Shown: in pieces, positions 9,039 to 16,466 of the stretch
Numbering within the stretch: position 1 is the first letter of the stretch
Layout of the letters: every line of letters starts with the position of its first letter
IMG/VR virus record: IMGVR_UViG_3300036781_000418
Span: 124,001-188,000 of that record
DNA length: 64,000 bases
Reading direction: 5' to 3' (one strand)
Source: a virus
Notes under the pieces: model-generated
Told to the model about the DNA's origin: nothing
The model's database searches: none
Seen by the model: the letters and a program-made list of their open reading frames with translations, nothing else
Position numbers and translations under genes: made by a program

Positions 9039-9236
9039 ATGAGCCTCTACATTGAACACCTCACCACCGCCGATCACCTTATGGCCGCCGGACTGGGGTG
9101 CGTGGTTGTAACAACCCTGTATGCTGGCTTGGCGGTGGTCCTCAACTACTACCATCGAGTTACCGACTTGATCTTCCTGCTGATTGGCGTGGTGGGTTGC
9201 CTCATTATGGTCTACGCCCTCTTTGCCATGATCTAA
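9039..9236 (+). CDS. Small two-helix membrane protein
   Basis: 65 residues starting MSLYIEHL, with two hydrophobic segments (about 14-34 and 42-63) separated by a short polar loop. The start is set at 9039, because an upstream in-frame ATG at 8985 lies inside the capsid terminator hairpin. No ribosome site is visible and the -10 box is 6 nt away, so the mRNA is probably leaderless. Function unknown; early membrane peptides often act on the host envelope. Confidence 0.6.
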   Translation: MSLYIEHLTTADHLMAAGLGCVVVTTLYAGLAVVLNYYHRVTDLIFLLIGVVGCLIMVYALFAMI

Positions 9237-9237
9237 T

Positions 9238-9801
9238 ATGACCACCAAAACTAAACCAGCTGACAAGCTGCGGCTTGTGATCTCGCTTCGAAACGAAGCT
9301 CATGATCAGCCGCCAGTTCGACTTGGCTTCATCAACGACTATCGACCTGACCTGGCTGGCTGGGCCGCTAAGCAACACACCCAAGACAACTGGGCGTACG
9401 GCGAAGCGTACGCCCGCAAAGGCGACCCTCCGCGCTACGGATACCATGAAGATGGCAGGGTGTATTCCCTTCGCTGGAAGCGCAGTGAGGTCAACACCTG
9501 GCTGAACGACGTAGATGACGATGGTAAACTTATTCCAATCATTGAAGAGGTTCCAGCCGACCTCCAGCCGACCATCATTAAAAACGTTCCAATGAACGGC
9601 TTCCGCTTGGTCAAAACAGTTACACGTTACAGCACCTCCAACAAGGTCTGGCGCGTTCAAGATCCACGTGGCTTCCAACTTGAGATCAGTTCGGCCAACC
9701 TTGAGACGCTGATCCACAGCACCATCATCTTAGGCGGCCTGATCGACGGCTACTGCGTCTGGAACGGCAAGGTCCTCCAGATCGTGCCCACCCCCACCTA
9801 A
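9238..9801 (+). CDS. Conserved-looking phage protein, unknown function
   Basis: 187 residues, soluble. The C-terminal part (WRVQDPRGFQLEIS, then a leucine-rich helix and YCVWNGK) resembles a module I associate with proteins of other large phages, but I cannot name it. It starts 2 nt after the preceding stop and is probably cotranscribed with the small membrane protein. A terminator follows. Confidence 0.65.
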   Translation: MTTKTKPADKLRLVISLRNEAHDQPPVRLGFINDYRPDLAGWAAKQHTQDNWAYGEAYARKGDPPRYGYHEDGRVYSLRWKRSEVNTWLNDVDDDGKLIPIIEEVPADLQPTIIKNVPMNGFRLVKTVTRYSTSNKVWRVQDPRGFQLEISSANLETLIHSTIILGGLIDGYCVWNGKVLQIVPTPT

Positions 9802-9822
9802 CCTTACCACCGTTCAACCTGT

Positions 9823-9846
9823 CAGGCACCCAATGGGTGCCTGTTT
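9823..9846 (+). terminator. Rho-independent terminator
   Basis: The stem CAGGCACCC / GGGTGCCTG (9 bp, loop AAT) is followed by TTTT. It closes the small early-type unit before the late promoter at 9860. Confidence 0.85.
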
Positions 9847-9859
9847 TGCGTTCGGAATC

Positions 9860-9866
9860 GTAAATA
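9860..9866 (+). promoter_or_regulatory. Late promoter, GTAAATA, for the internal-protein locus
   Basis: GTAAATA lies 21 nt before the ATG at 9888, right after a terminator. It probably drives the run of coupled genes from 9888. Confidence 0.6.
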
Positions 9867-9887
9867 GCACTCCAACTAGAGAGTCCC

Positions 9888-10628
9888 ATGAAGCTTCAAC
9901 AGCTACACGAAAGCGGCAAGTACTCCGAGATCATCAACGGAGTAATCACGCCCGCCACCAACTTTAGCAACGACTCCTACTGTTTGAAGAGCACAGGTGC
10001 CAAGAAGCTAGCGGTCTACGCCGAGCTCACCACCCTTGGAAATATTTTCAACGGCATCTCAGCGGCCAGGGACGTGATCCTGTCAAGCCTGACGGCGCTC
10101 ACCTCCATCAAGGGCCTGCCTGACAACGTCGAAACCCTGCGCCTTGAGGCGCTGCCAAACATTAGGAGCCTTGAAGGCTGTCCGTCAACGCTCCGAACCT
10201 TCTCATCTCAGCGATGCGGCCTTACCTCGCTGAAGGGCCTACCACGCACGTTGGCCGGCAGCCTCTATCTATCGCACAACCACGAGCTCTCCGATCTAAC
10301 TGGCATGCCCAGTGAGGTTGGCTACAGCATCAGCATCACGGGTGGAGCCACCATTGATTTGACTGGCATCCACAAGAAGCTCAAAAGTATGGGCTCAGGC
10401 TCAAAGAACACCAGCATCTTTAAGTGCGATTCGTTTAAGGGTGGCGTCCTTGGACTGTTGATGATTGAGGATCTAGGTAAAGTTGACCTGGGCAGCGCCA
10501 ACTTCGAACAGTTGAACGCCATCATCAACAAACACCTGCATGAGGACGCCAAGGTGTCAACTGACCGCATGCTGACATGCCAAGAAGAGCTGATTGACGC
10601 CGGTTACGACGAGTACGCAAAGCTATGA
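9888..10628 (+). CDS. LRR protein with capsid-targeting-like N-terminus (copy 1)
   Basis: 246 residues. The first eight (MKLQQLHE) end in L-x-E, the gp21 cleavage consensus, and resemble the removable N-termini of T4 internal proteins. The middle carries degenerate leucine-rich repeats (LTSIKGLP, LRLEALPNIRSL, LTSLKGLP, SLYLSHNHELSDL). It overlaps the next, related LRR gene by 4 nt (ATGA). Late promoter, position after the capsid gene and leader suggest packaging in the head; LRRs suggest binding a host protein after injection. This role is inference. A tail-fibre adhesin is less likely given the N-terminus. Confidence 0.75.
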   Translation: MKLQQLHESGKYSEIINGVITPATNFSNDSYCLKSTGAKKLAVYAELTTLGNIFNGISAARDVILSSLTALTSIKGLPDNVETLRLEALPNIRSLEGCPSTLRTFSSQRCGLTSLKGLPRTLAGSLYLSHNHELSDLTGMPSEVGYSISITGGATIDLTGIHKKLKSMGSGSKNTSIFKCDSFKGGVLGLLMIEDLGKVDLGSANFEQLNAIINKHLHEDAKVSTDRMLTCQEELIDAGYDEYAKL

Positions 10629-11356
10629 AGATCAAACAACTACACGAAGTCAAGGTTCCAGAAGGCGCGTCCTTCTCCATGGACAAGCACAGCATCATGA
10701 CCATCCATACACTGGATGAGCACGGCCACGTGCTGCCCGACGTCGCCGCCTTCAAGTTCAAGGTGGCCGGTATCATCGCCCAGAACATCGGCTTGACCTC
10801 CCTCGAGGGTCTACCGAAGGTTATCAAGGGCAGCCTGGTGGTCAGCAAGAACAAGCTGACCACGATGGTGGGTGGGCCTACTGAGGTTCACGGCGTCATG
10901 GATGTGAACAGCAACGAACTGACCTCGATTGAAGGCGTTCCACGTAAGCTGACCAAGTTAGCCGCCAGCGACAACCGTATCAAGTCGTTGCACAACATTC
11001 ATAAACACATTGATGAGTTCATTCCACCATCAAAGACCGCCGCCGGCTACAACAGTGGCTACTATGGAACTGTGGCTGCTGGGGGTCTTGAATTTAGTGA
11101 CAATCCTCTAACCGAAGCGGCCCTTGGTATTTTGAAGATCAAAGGGTTTGACACGATTGTCTTTGTGAGTGAGTCAAGTGGCCCTATGTACGCCGCGATG
11201 GTACTTGTCAATCGCGCCATTAGCGACAATGTCCGTAAGAACGCAGACGGCCATGGCGACAACCTTGGTTGGTCCTGCCCGGTTACGAACGCCCAGCTTC
11301 TTGAAATGCAGGAGCTGTGGATGGATTTGGGTCTAGAGGACCTAGCCCAGCTGTGA
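10625..11356 (+). CDS. LRR protein with capsid-targeting-like N-terminus (copy 2)
   Basis: 243 residues, paralogous in layout to the preceding gene: MKIKQLHE leader ending in L-x-E, then repeats such as LTSLEGLPKVIKGSLVVSKN, NELTSIEGVP and KLTKLAASDNRI, and a similar C-terminus ending in DLAQL (AKL in copy 1). The start codon overlaps the upstream stop, so translation is coupled. The pair looks like a tandem duplication that diverged. Packaging with the DNA is proposed from the leader. Confidence 0.75.
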   Translation: MKIKQLHEVKVPEGASFSMDKHSIMTIHTLDEHGHVLPDVAAFKFKVAGIIAQNIGLTSLEGLPKVIKGSLVVSKNKLTTMVGGPTEVHGVMDVNSNELTSIEGVPRKLTKLAASDNRIKSLHNIHKHIDEFIPPSKTAAGYNSGYYGTVAAGGLEFSDNPLTEAALGILKIKGFDTIVFVSESSGPMYAAMVLVNRAISDNVRKNADGHGDNLGWSCPVTNAQLLEMQELWMDLGLEDLAQL

Positions 11357-11361
11357 TTCCT

Positions 11362-11368
11362 CTAAATA
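11362..11368 (+). promoter_or_regulatory. Late promoter, CTAAATA
   Basis: CTAAATA lies 30 nt before the ATG at 11399 and 6 nt after the upstream stop. Confidence 0.55.
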
Positions 11369-11398
11369 CGTAGATTATCTCCATCAGGGACACCATAC

Positions 11399-12277
11399 AT
11401 GAGCACGATCTTGGAGCTTCTACAGCTCACTGAAGCAAAGAACCACATGGGCGAGAAGACCTACGCTTCATGGGATTCTTGGAAGAAGGCCATCCGTAAG
11501 GCCTATCCAGAAGTTTGGTTCGACGGCGACAAGGACATTGCTAACGCGATGATCGGCGCAAAGCCATACAAGCAAGGAAGCACCCATCAAGTGGGTGAGT
11601 GGGACGGCAACGAAGGCTGCATCCACAACCTGTCTGAAGGCAAAAAGGACAAGAAAAATCCAGCTGACATGAGCCCAACCAAGCTCTACAACTACGTATT
11701 GGATGTGATGATTGGCGACGACGATGAAGAAGGTCAGGAACGTTTCATCAATGCCTTGCGTGGCAACAGTGGCGGTACAAAACGAGCCCGTGAAGACGCA
11801 AAACAAGACATGCTTCGGTACATTGAACGCGAAGGCCTAACTGAAGGCAAGTCCAAGATCATGGACAAGATTTATCCAAAGACTAAGGGTCCAGCTGAGA
11901 AGTCAGGCCGGCACATGAAGGCTGGTTACTACGTCTTCGACGAAGACGGCGTGCCAGTGCATGGACCGTTTGACACGGACCGCAAGGCGGAGCGTGAAGC
12001 GGCCCATCTGAACGCTGGTAAGAACCGCGGCTTCTACATGGACTACCTCGAAGCTGGTGATGAAGTTTCTGAAGGTCAGCTTGTCGAGGACGAAGGCATC
12101 GATAAGATCGATGCTTGGAAGGCCGCTGTAAAGAAGGCCCACCCAGACGTCGCCGCCAAGTTGAAGTTTAAGGCCAACGTGGAAGACGACACCCTTGAAG
12201 CCTGCATCTCTGGCCAGGACCGCCTCTACGGTGTGTTCGACCTTGATAAGGAACGCGGCCAAGTACTTGGCAACTAA
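11399..12277 (+). CDS. Internal-protein candidate with duplicated domain
   Basis: 292 residues. The leader MSTILELLQLTE/AK ends in a textbook gp21 site. Two copies of a small domain flank the middle: WDSWKKAIRKAYPEVWF near residue 25 and IDAWKAAVKKAHPDV near residue 240, each followed by a segment with Gly and acidic residues. Further L-x-E sites (NLSE/GK, GLTE/GK) suggest processing into fragments in the prohead. The protein is very rich in Lys, Asp and Glu, as T4 internal proteins are. Function after injection unknown. Confidence 0.75.
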   Translation: MSTILELLQLTEAKNHMGEKTYASWDSWKKAIRKAYPEVWFDGDKDIANAMIGAKPYKQGSTHQVGEWDGNEGCIHNLSEGKKDKKNPADMSPTKLYNYVLDVMIGDDDEEGQERFINALRGNSGGTKRAREDAKQDMLRYIEREGLTEGKSKIMDKIYPKTKGPAEKSGRHMKAGYYVFDEDGVPVHGPFDTDRKAEREAAHLNAGKNRGFYMDYLEAGDEVSEGQLVEDEGIDKIDAWKAAVKKAHPDVAAKLKFKANVEDDTLEACISGQDRLYGVFDLDKERGQVLGN

Positions 12278-12286
12278 GGAACCACC

Positions 12287-12571
12287 ATGGCAAGCATCAC
12301 TCCAAACGTTACCCTCTACACCCAGCACATCACTGAGGCCGGCCAATGCCGCTCCGTGTTGACGGCGCTCAAGGCACTGGTCGACGGTGGTACGTTCCGT
12401 CAAAACTTGATCAGCCTCAACTCCATTGAAGCCAACCTCACCAACCTACCGTATCCAGACGAACTAGTTGGTCGCGTCAACGCGCTGAGCGTGGCGATTC
12501 AGGAACTTGAGACGACCCTTGGCATCATTGAAAACGGCATCCGCGGAGCCTTGCTCTACCCACGTCAATGA
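12287..12571 (+). CDS. Small internal-protein candidate
   Basis: 94 residues with leader MASITPNVTLYTQHITE/AG, an I-x-E gp21 consensus site. The remainder is helical and mildly acidic, with no recognised domain. It starts 9 nt after the previous stop and overlaps the kinase-like gene by 4 nt. Late expression and packaging are inferred from context. Confidence 0.7.
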   Translation: MASITPNVTLYTQHITEAGQCRSVLTALKALVDGGTFRQNLISLNSIEANLTNLPYPDELVGRVNALSVAIQELETTLGIIENGIRGALLYPRQ

Positions 12572-13272
12572 AGCTGATCGACCTACGCAAGGTGCGCCTC
12601 ATCACGAAGACCAGCGTGGCCGCCGCCAAGCAGCCACGCATTGACCTGCCAATCTTCGGTATCAGCATTGGAACTGAGCAGTCAACGGGCGACACCTCAC
12701 GAGTCAACGAAGCGGCGGAGTATTCCGACCATGATGAGTACATCATGCAGCTGTGGAAGAAGCACAAGCTAAAGCCTATCGCTGAAGGTCAGTACGCCAA
12801 CGTGTACCAACATCCAACGCACGCAAACGTCGTTGTGAAGATCAGCCACAATGACGTGCCTTACATCAAGTACCTTAAGTGGGCCGAGAAGCAGCATGGC
12901 AACCCCTACCTGCCGCACGTGTTGAGTCTCCATGAGTACAAAGACGAAGCCTTCGAAAAAGGCGAGGTGTTTCACATCGTCTTCATGGAGAAGCTTTACC
13001 CACCGTCCAAGAAGGACGTGAAGAACTTCCTGCTCCACTCTGGTCTCTATGAGATCGGCATTGACGCTGAAGAGTTTGGCAACGTCACCGATGAGGATCT
13101 TGAGGAGGCTATGAAGTCCGACTCAATTGACCCAAAGCTTAAGTCTATTCTTACTTACATCAGGCGTTCACCGTACGCTTTCGATATCCATGATCAGAAC
13201 TTCATGGTCCGCAAAGGCGGTCAACTTGTTCTGACCGATCCAACCTCACATATCGGGCACGTCCCAAAATGA
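12568..13272 (+). CDS. Protein-kinase-like fold protein
   Basis: 234 residues. Kinase-type motifs appear in order: Gly-rich/VY strand EGQYANVYQHP (about residue 73), VVKIS with the ATP-binding Lys (about 91), a hinge-like FMEKL, the catalytic-loop equivalent FDIHDQNFMVR (about 211, pattern D-x-H-x-x-N as in aminoglycoside phosphotransferases), and metal-binding Asp in LTDPTSH. All key residues seem present, so it may be active. The N-terminus (MKLIDLRKVRL) lacks an L-x-E site. It is coupled by ATGA overlaps on both sides. If packaged, it could phosphorylate host proteins on entry; if not, it may be a late cytoplasmic kinase. T4 itself has no such enzyme. Confidence 0.6.
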   Translation: MKLIDLRKVRLITKTSVAAAKQPRIDLPIFGISIGTEQSTGDTSRVNEAAEYSDHDEYIMQLWKKHKLKPIAEGQYANVYQHPTHANVVVKISHNDVPYIKYLKWAEKQHGNPYLPHVLSLHEYKDEAFEKGEVFHIVFMEKLYPPSKKDVKNFLLHSGLYEIGIDAEEFGNVTDEDLEEAMKSDSIDPKLKSILTYIRRSPYAFDIHDQNFMVRKGGQLVLTDPTSHIGHVPK

Positions 13273-13601
13273 AACACTCCTTCAAATCCTACCTAGCAGA
13301 GGCCGAGGTCAACGCGGCGGTTGAAAAGCCAAAGGCGCCTGACGCTTCATCACCTGACGCGAACGCGATGAAGATCGCGGCTGAGTTCCTTGACACGACG
13401 CCTGAACACCTTGAAATTATTGACAAGGGAACTGAAGCGAAGGTGCTCGACACTGGTCGTGAAATCGCCAAGAAGTTCATCAAGATGGCTACTGGCTCTT
13501 GGGTCATTCGCCAGTTCAAGGCGCTAGGCAAGATGTTCGCCCGCGTTGAAGCACCAAACGGCAACGCCCGCACATACCAGTCGGACGTCGCGACGGAGTA
13601 A
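13269..13601 (+). CDS. Small internal-protein candidate with T4 IP-type leader
   Basis: 110 residues. The leader MKHSFKSYLAE/AE closely resembles the T4 internal-protein leader MKTYQEFIAE/A in length, charge and cleavage site. The mature part is a basic and acidic mix with a Pro/Ala-rich start. T4 internal proteins are injected with the DNA and can counter host nucleases; no such activity can be read here. It overlaps the kinase-like gene by 4 nt. Confidence 0.75.
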   Translation: MKHSFKSYLAEAEVNAAVEKPKAPDASSPDANAMKIAAEFLDTTPEHLEIIDKGTEAKVLDTGREIAKKFIKMATGSWVIRQFKALGKMFARVEAPNGNARTYQSDVATE

Positions 13602-13605
13602 GTAA

Positions 13606-14769
13606 GTGCCCACCACCGCCATCAAGCACCTGGCCAAGAAGACCCACCACTCGATCGATCGCGTCGAGCACCTGTGGAAGAAGGCCAAGGACATTGTCAC
13701 CAAGGAGTATGGAGCCGACCACCAAGGCTACTATGCGCTGGTGATGGGCATCACGAAGAAGATGCTTGGGCTTAGCGAGCGACTGTCGTTCGGCGACTAC
13801 CTGGTGTTGAAGGAAGTGGACACTGGTAAGTCAGTGCTCTATCAATCCATCGTGAAGCTGTTGAACGCTGGTAAAGAGGTGCGAGTGCGGATCAACCGAG
13901 TTGGAGCTGATACAAGTTCACTCAAGATGTTCTTCGACGGTAGTCTATGGACTTCTCGGGCCCTAGGCTCAAGTGACGATATTATTCGCTTCAACGGCAC
14001 CTGTGAAGTTGGTGCTGGTGCGCCGAGGCTCCTCAGCGCTTCTACAGCTCTAGAACAACATCTCAAACATGACGATGCTGACGACGACTACACCATCAAG
14101 AAGGACAGTTGGGCCGGCGGCTACTTGGTGACCAACATTGACAAGGTCGATGAAGCTGAAGACGTGTCCGTCCTTTGGCTCGCGATCATGAAGCTGACCG
14201 ACGCTGGGCATCATATTGAAGTCAACTTCGACAACTACAATCGAGCTGGCACCTTCTCAACTTATCAAGGCATTCTGCGCAGCTCACGCCACACCACTAC
14301 ACCTGAGTTTTTTGGAGTGTACATTGACCCACAGCGCGATAAGCATCAGCTGAACTACTCCTATAACCTCACTGAGTTCTTCAAGCCTGAAGACGCAGAC
14401 GACATCTTTAAGTTGGAGAAGCATGGTGATACGTACCGCATCTCAAAGATGAAGAAGGTTGACGAGTCAGCTACCAACACCGTGTTGTTCACGCTTATCC
14501 ATAAGTTGCTGGATGCTGGACACCATGTGAAGGCTGACTTTACCTCGGGGAACACAGCTGACTGGCCGTTCCCCGACAATTCGAAGCGCTATCAAGGCGC
14601 ACTTAAGGTGGTTGGCAACCACATCGCCCTGTACGGCACCATTACCACCGGATCGAAGCTGCCTGATACTACCTCTGGTCGCGTTGTCAGCGCTATCAAC
14701 GCTGAAAACGCCGACGAACACTTCAACCTCGAGAAAGACGGTACAGACTATGTACTACGAAACGCCTGA
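13606..14769 (+). CDS. Three-repeat internal-protein candidate (GTG start)
   Basis: 387 residues from a GTG with GGAG 8 nt upstream. Residues 1-50 (IKHLAKKTHHSIDRVEHLWK, then VMGITKKMLGL) form a module I associate with large T4-like phage proteins. It is followed by FGDYLVLKE/VD, a possible gp21 site. The rest is three copies of a domain of about 105 residues, each beginning like VLYQSIVKLLNAGKEV, VLWLAIMKLTDAGHHI or VLFTLIHKLLDAGHHV and ending in a strand with K-K/H-D/G and Y. The gene at 15510 encodes a single copy of the same unit. Function unknown. Confidence 0.7.
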   Translation: MPTTAIKHLAKKTHHSIDRVEHLWKKAKDIVTKEYGADHQGYYALVMGITKKMLGLSERLSFGDYLVLKEVDTGKSVLYQSIVKLLNAGKEVRVRINRVGADTSSLKMFFDGSLWTSRALGSSDDIIRFNGTCEVGAGAPRLLSASTALEQHLKHDDADDDYTIKKDSWAGGYLVTNIDKVDEAEDVSVLWLAIMKLTDAGHHIEVNFDNYNRAGTFSTYQGILRSSRHTTTPEFFGVYIDPQRDKHQLNYSYNLTEFFKPEDADDIFKLEKHGDTYRISKMKKVDESATNTVLFTLIHKLLDAGHHVKADFTSGNTADWPFPDNSKRYQGALKVVGNHIALYGTITTGSKLPDTTSGRVVSAINAENADEHFNLEKDGTDYVLRNA

Positions 14770-15151
14770 CGGCGACGCACCACCTTCCAAGCCAATGGAC
14801 GCCTTGATTGGCCTCCTGCTGAAGGCCCGTTCTGCCGCCCACCTCAACCACTGGAAGACAAAGTCCTTCGCCATGCACATCGCCTTGGAGGAGCTCTATG
14901 AGCTTCTCGCCGAGTTCGTTGATCAGCTGGCTGAAGTATGGATGGGCATGTCGACCGATGAGCTGAACATCGATCAGAATCAACCGTCTGGCTTCGTAGT
15001 CGGCGATCCGCTGACGTTCATCAAGCAGCTCAGTGTGGCACTTGAGGAGTTCGCTAAGCTTATCCCGCAGCTCCCACCCCTTGTAAATATCTACGAAGAG
15101 CTTCAAGGTGCCGTTGCCCGAGTGAAGTTCAAGCTCGAGCGCCTCGCTTAA
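14750..15151 (+). CDS. Dps/ferritin-like helical protein
   Basis: 133 residues starting MYYETPDG inside the end of the preceding gene (20-nt overlap). The pattern HLNHWKTKSFAMHIALEELY followed by EFVDQLAEVW fits the four-helix Dps/ferritin-like family seen in many large phages, with His, His, Asp and Glu at positions used for metal binding. A role in protecting packaged or injected DNA, or as a head decoration, is speculative. Confidence 0.6.
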   Translation: MYYETPDGDAPPSKPMDALIGLLLKARSAAHLNHWKTKSFAMHIALEELYELLAEFVDQLAEVWMGMSTDELNIDQNQPSGFVVGDPLTFIKQLSVALEEFAKLIPQLPPLVNIYEELQGAVARVKFKLERLA

Positions 15152-15162
15152 CAGGATCTACC

Positions 15163-15513
15163 ATGGGTAACCCATTTGACTTCGCCAAGCCCGTCATCAA
15201 GTTCAACAAGCTTGACGACCTTCCAAAGAAGCCGCACACCCCACAAGAGGTGATCGCGGCCCTGAAGGTCCTGCACAAGATGGTGCACGCTCAGGCGGAC
15301 CACTACGGTGGTAAGCACGGGATTCTGCTCCCAGCGCAGATCTCGGAGGAGTCGCTGCTGTCCTCGCTTATGAACCTGAAGAATGAAGCGGATGAAGCCA
15401 AGCTGGACGCCGAGCTGGACCTTGAAGAGGCTGCCGAGGACCTGATGGACAACATGGACGCTGAGAACATCGTCCGCTTCGGCACGCTTCTAAGCTTGCT
15501 TATCAAGCCATGA
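15163..15513 (+). CDS. Acidic helical protein, unknown
   Basis: 116 residues. The second half is very acidic (DEAKLDAELDLEEAAEDLMD). The start ATG has AGGATC upstream and the stop overlaps the next gene (ATGA). It belongs to the late internal-protein cluster but shows no clear L-x-E leader. Confidence 0.65.
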   Translation: MGNPFDFAKPVIKFNKLDDLPKKPHTPQEVIAALKVLHKMVHAQADHYGGKHGILLPAQISEESLLSSLMNLKNEADEAKLDAELDLEEAAEDLMDNMDAENIVRFGTLLSLLIKP

Positions 15514-15848
15514 ACCTAGCCGACTTGCTTGAAGCTCGCTATGAGGTAACGGACTCATCTCCGATTATCTACATCGCCATCAAGAAGTTGCTGGCTAAGA
15601 CCGAGTACATCTACCTCAAGTGCAACGTTCGAGCTTCCTTCGCCATCGGTGGCAAGGTACAGAAGCTCCACGTTAACGGAAAGTTGATCAGCATTTCCGA
15701 AGGTGGCGGTCTGCGGTATGTAGACTGGCAGTCTAAGTCGGTACGCGACGTTACCAAGATCATCTATCCTGACCTTAACACCATTGACGACGAACTGCGC
15801 ATCGACAAAGATCCGCATGACGATGCGTACATGATTGAAAACTTCTAG
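15510..15848 (+). CDS. Single-repeat paralogue of the 13606 protein
   Basis: 112 residues. The leader MNLADLLE/AR is a gp21-type site. The body (IIYIAIKKLLAKTEYIYL, ending LRIDKDPHDDAYMIENF) matches one unit of the three-repeat protein at 13606. This suggests unit shuffling within the locus. Coupled to the upstream gene. Confidence 0.7.
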   Translation: MNLADLLEARYEVTDSSPIIYIAIKKLLAKTEYIYLKCNVRASFAIGGKVQKLHVNGKLISISEGGGLRYVDWQSKSVRDVTKIIYPDLNTIDDELRIDKDPHDDAYMIENF

Positions 15849-15858
15849 GCGGCGCCAT

Positions 15859-15865
15859 GTAAATA
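15859..15865 (+). promoter_or_regulatory. Late promoter, GTAAATA, abutting a start codon
   Basis: GTAAATA ends only 4 nt before the ATG at 15870, so by T4 spacing transcription would begin within the start codon. Either the hydrolase mRNA is leaderless from this promoter or the motif serves the downstream terminase. Confidence 0.45.
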
Positions 15866-15869
15866 CGGG

Positions 15870-16466
15870 ATGGATAAACATCTCGTCTTCATTCATGGGC
15901 TCAACGCCACGAGCAACTCCTTCAACTACCTTACGGCGAAGCTGAACCTTCCAAGTGAGCGCGTGACGTGCATCAACTACACGTCTCAGCAGGAGCTGCT
16001 GCTTTCACTGCACCAAGTCGATGAACTGCTCCCATCAAGTGGGGAGCTCGTTCTCATTGGGCACTCGCTTGGCGGCATCATCTCAACGTTGCTGGCCCAC
16101 AAGTACCCAGAGCGCGTCAAGCAGGTGATCACGATCGCCTCGCCGTTCGGTGGATCGAAGGCGGCCATCTTCATGCAGTGGATTCCTGGTACGTCACCTG
16201 TACTGCAGGACATTACGCCGTACTCACGGCTCATCAAGCTGTCACAGTCCAAGCCGGCCGCGCTGGTTCACTCCATCATCACGCAGGGTGCGTCCATCAT
16301 CGGCTCGTCGGAGCCCAGTGACGGCGTCATCACGGTCGCTTCGCAGCTTATGACGCCCGCGGGCAAGCATACGGCGAAGATTAGATCCAACCACTTCGAG
16401 GTGCTGATGATGCCGCGCACCGCTAAACTAATCCAAAAAATTCTGGAGATCAAACCACATGGGTAA
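15870..16466 (+). CDS. Lipase-like alpha/beta hydrolase
   Basis: 198 residues. Oxyanion motif FIHGLNA (residues 7-13), nucleophile elbow GHSLGG (Ser about 66), a probable acid in PSDGVITVASQ and a catalytic His in SNHFEVLM complete the triad in order. The closest general class is the lipase/PGAP1-like hydrolases. There is no signal peptide, so it acts in the host cytoplasm or enters the virion. It overlaps the terminase start by 8 nt. A role in lysis or membrane lipid cleavage late in infection is possible but unproven. Confidence 0.75.
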   Translation: MDKHLVFIHGLNATSNSFNYLTAKLNLPSERVTCINYTSQQELLLSLHQVDELLPSSGELVLIGHSLGGIISTLLAHKYPERVKQVITIASPFGGSKAAIFMQWIPGTSPVLQDITPYSRLIKLSQSKPAALVHSIITQGASIIGSSEPSDGVITVASQLMTPAGKHTAKIRSNHFEVLMMPRTAKLIQKILEIKPHG

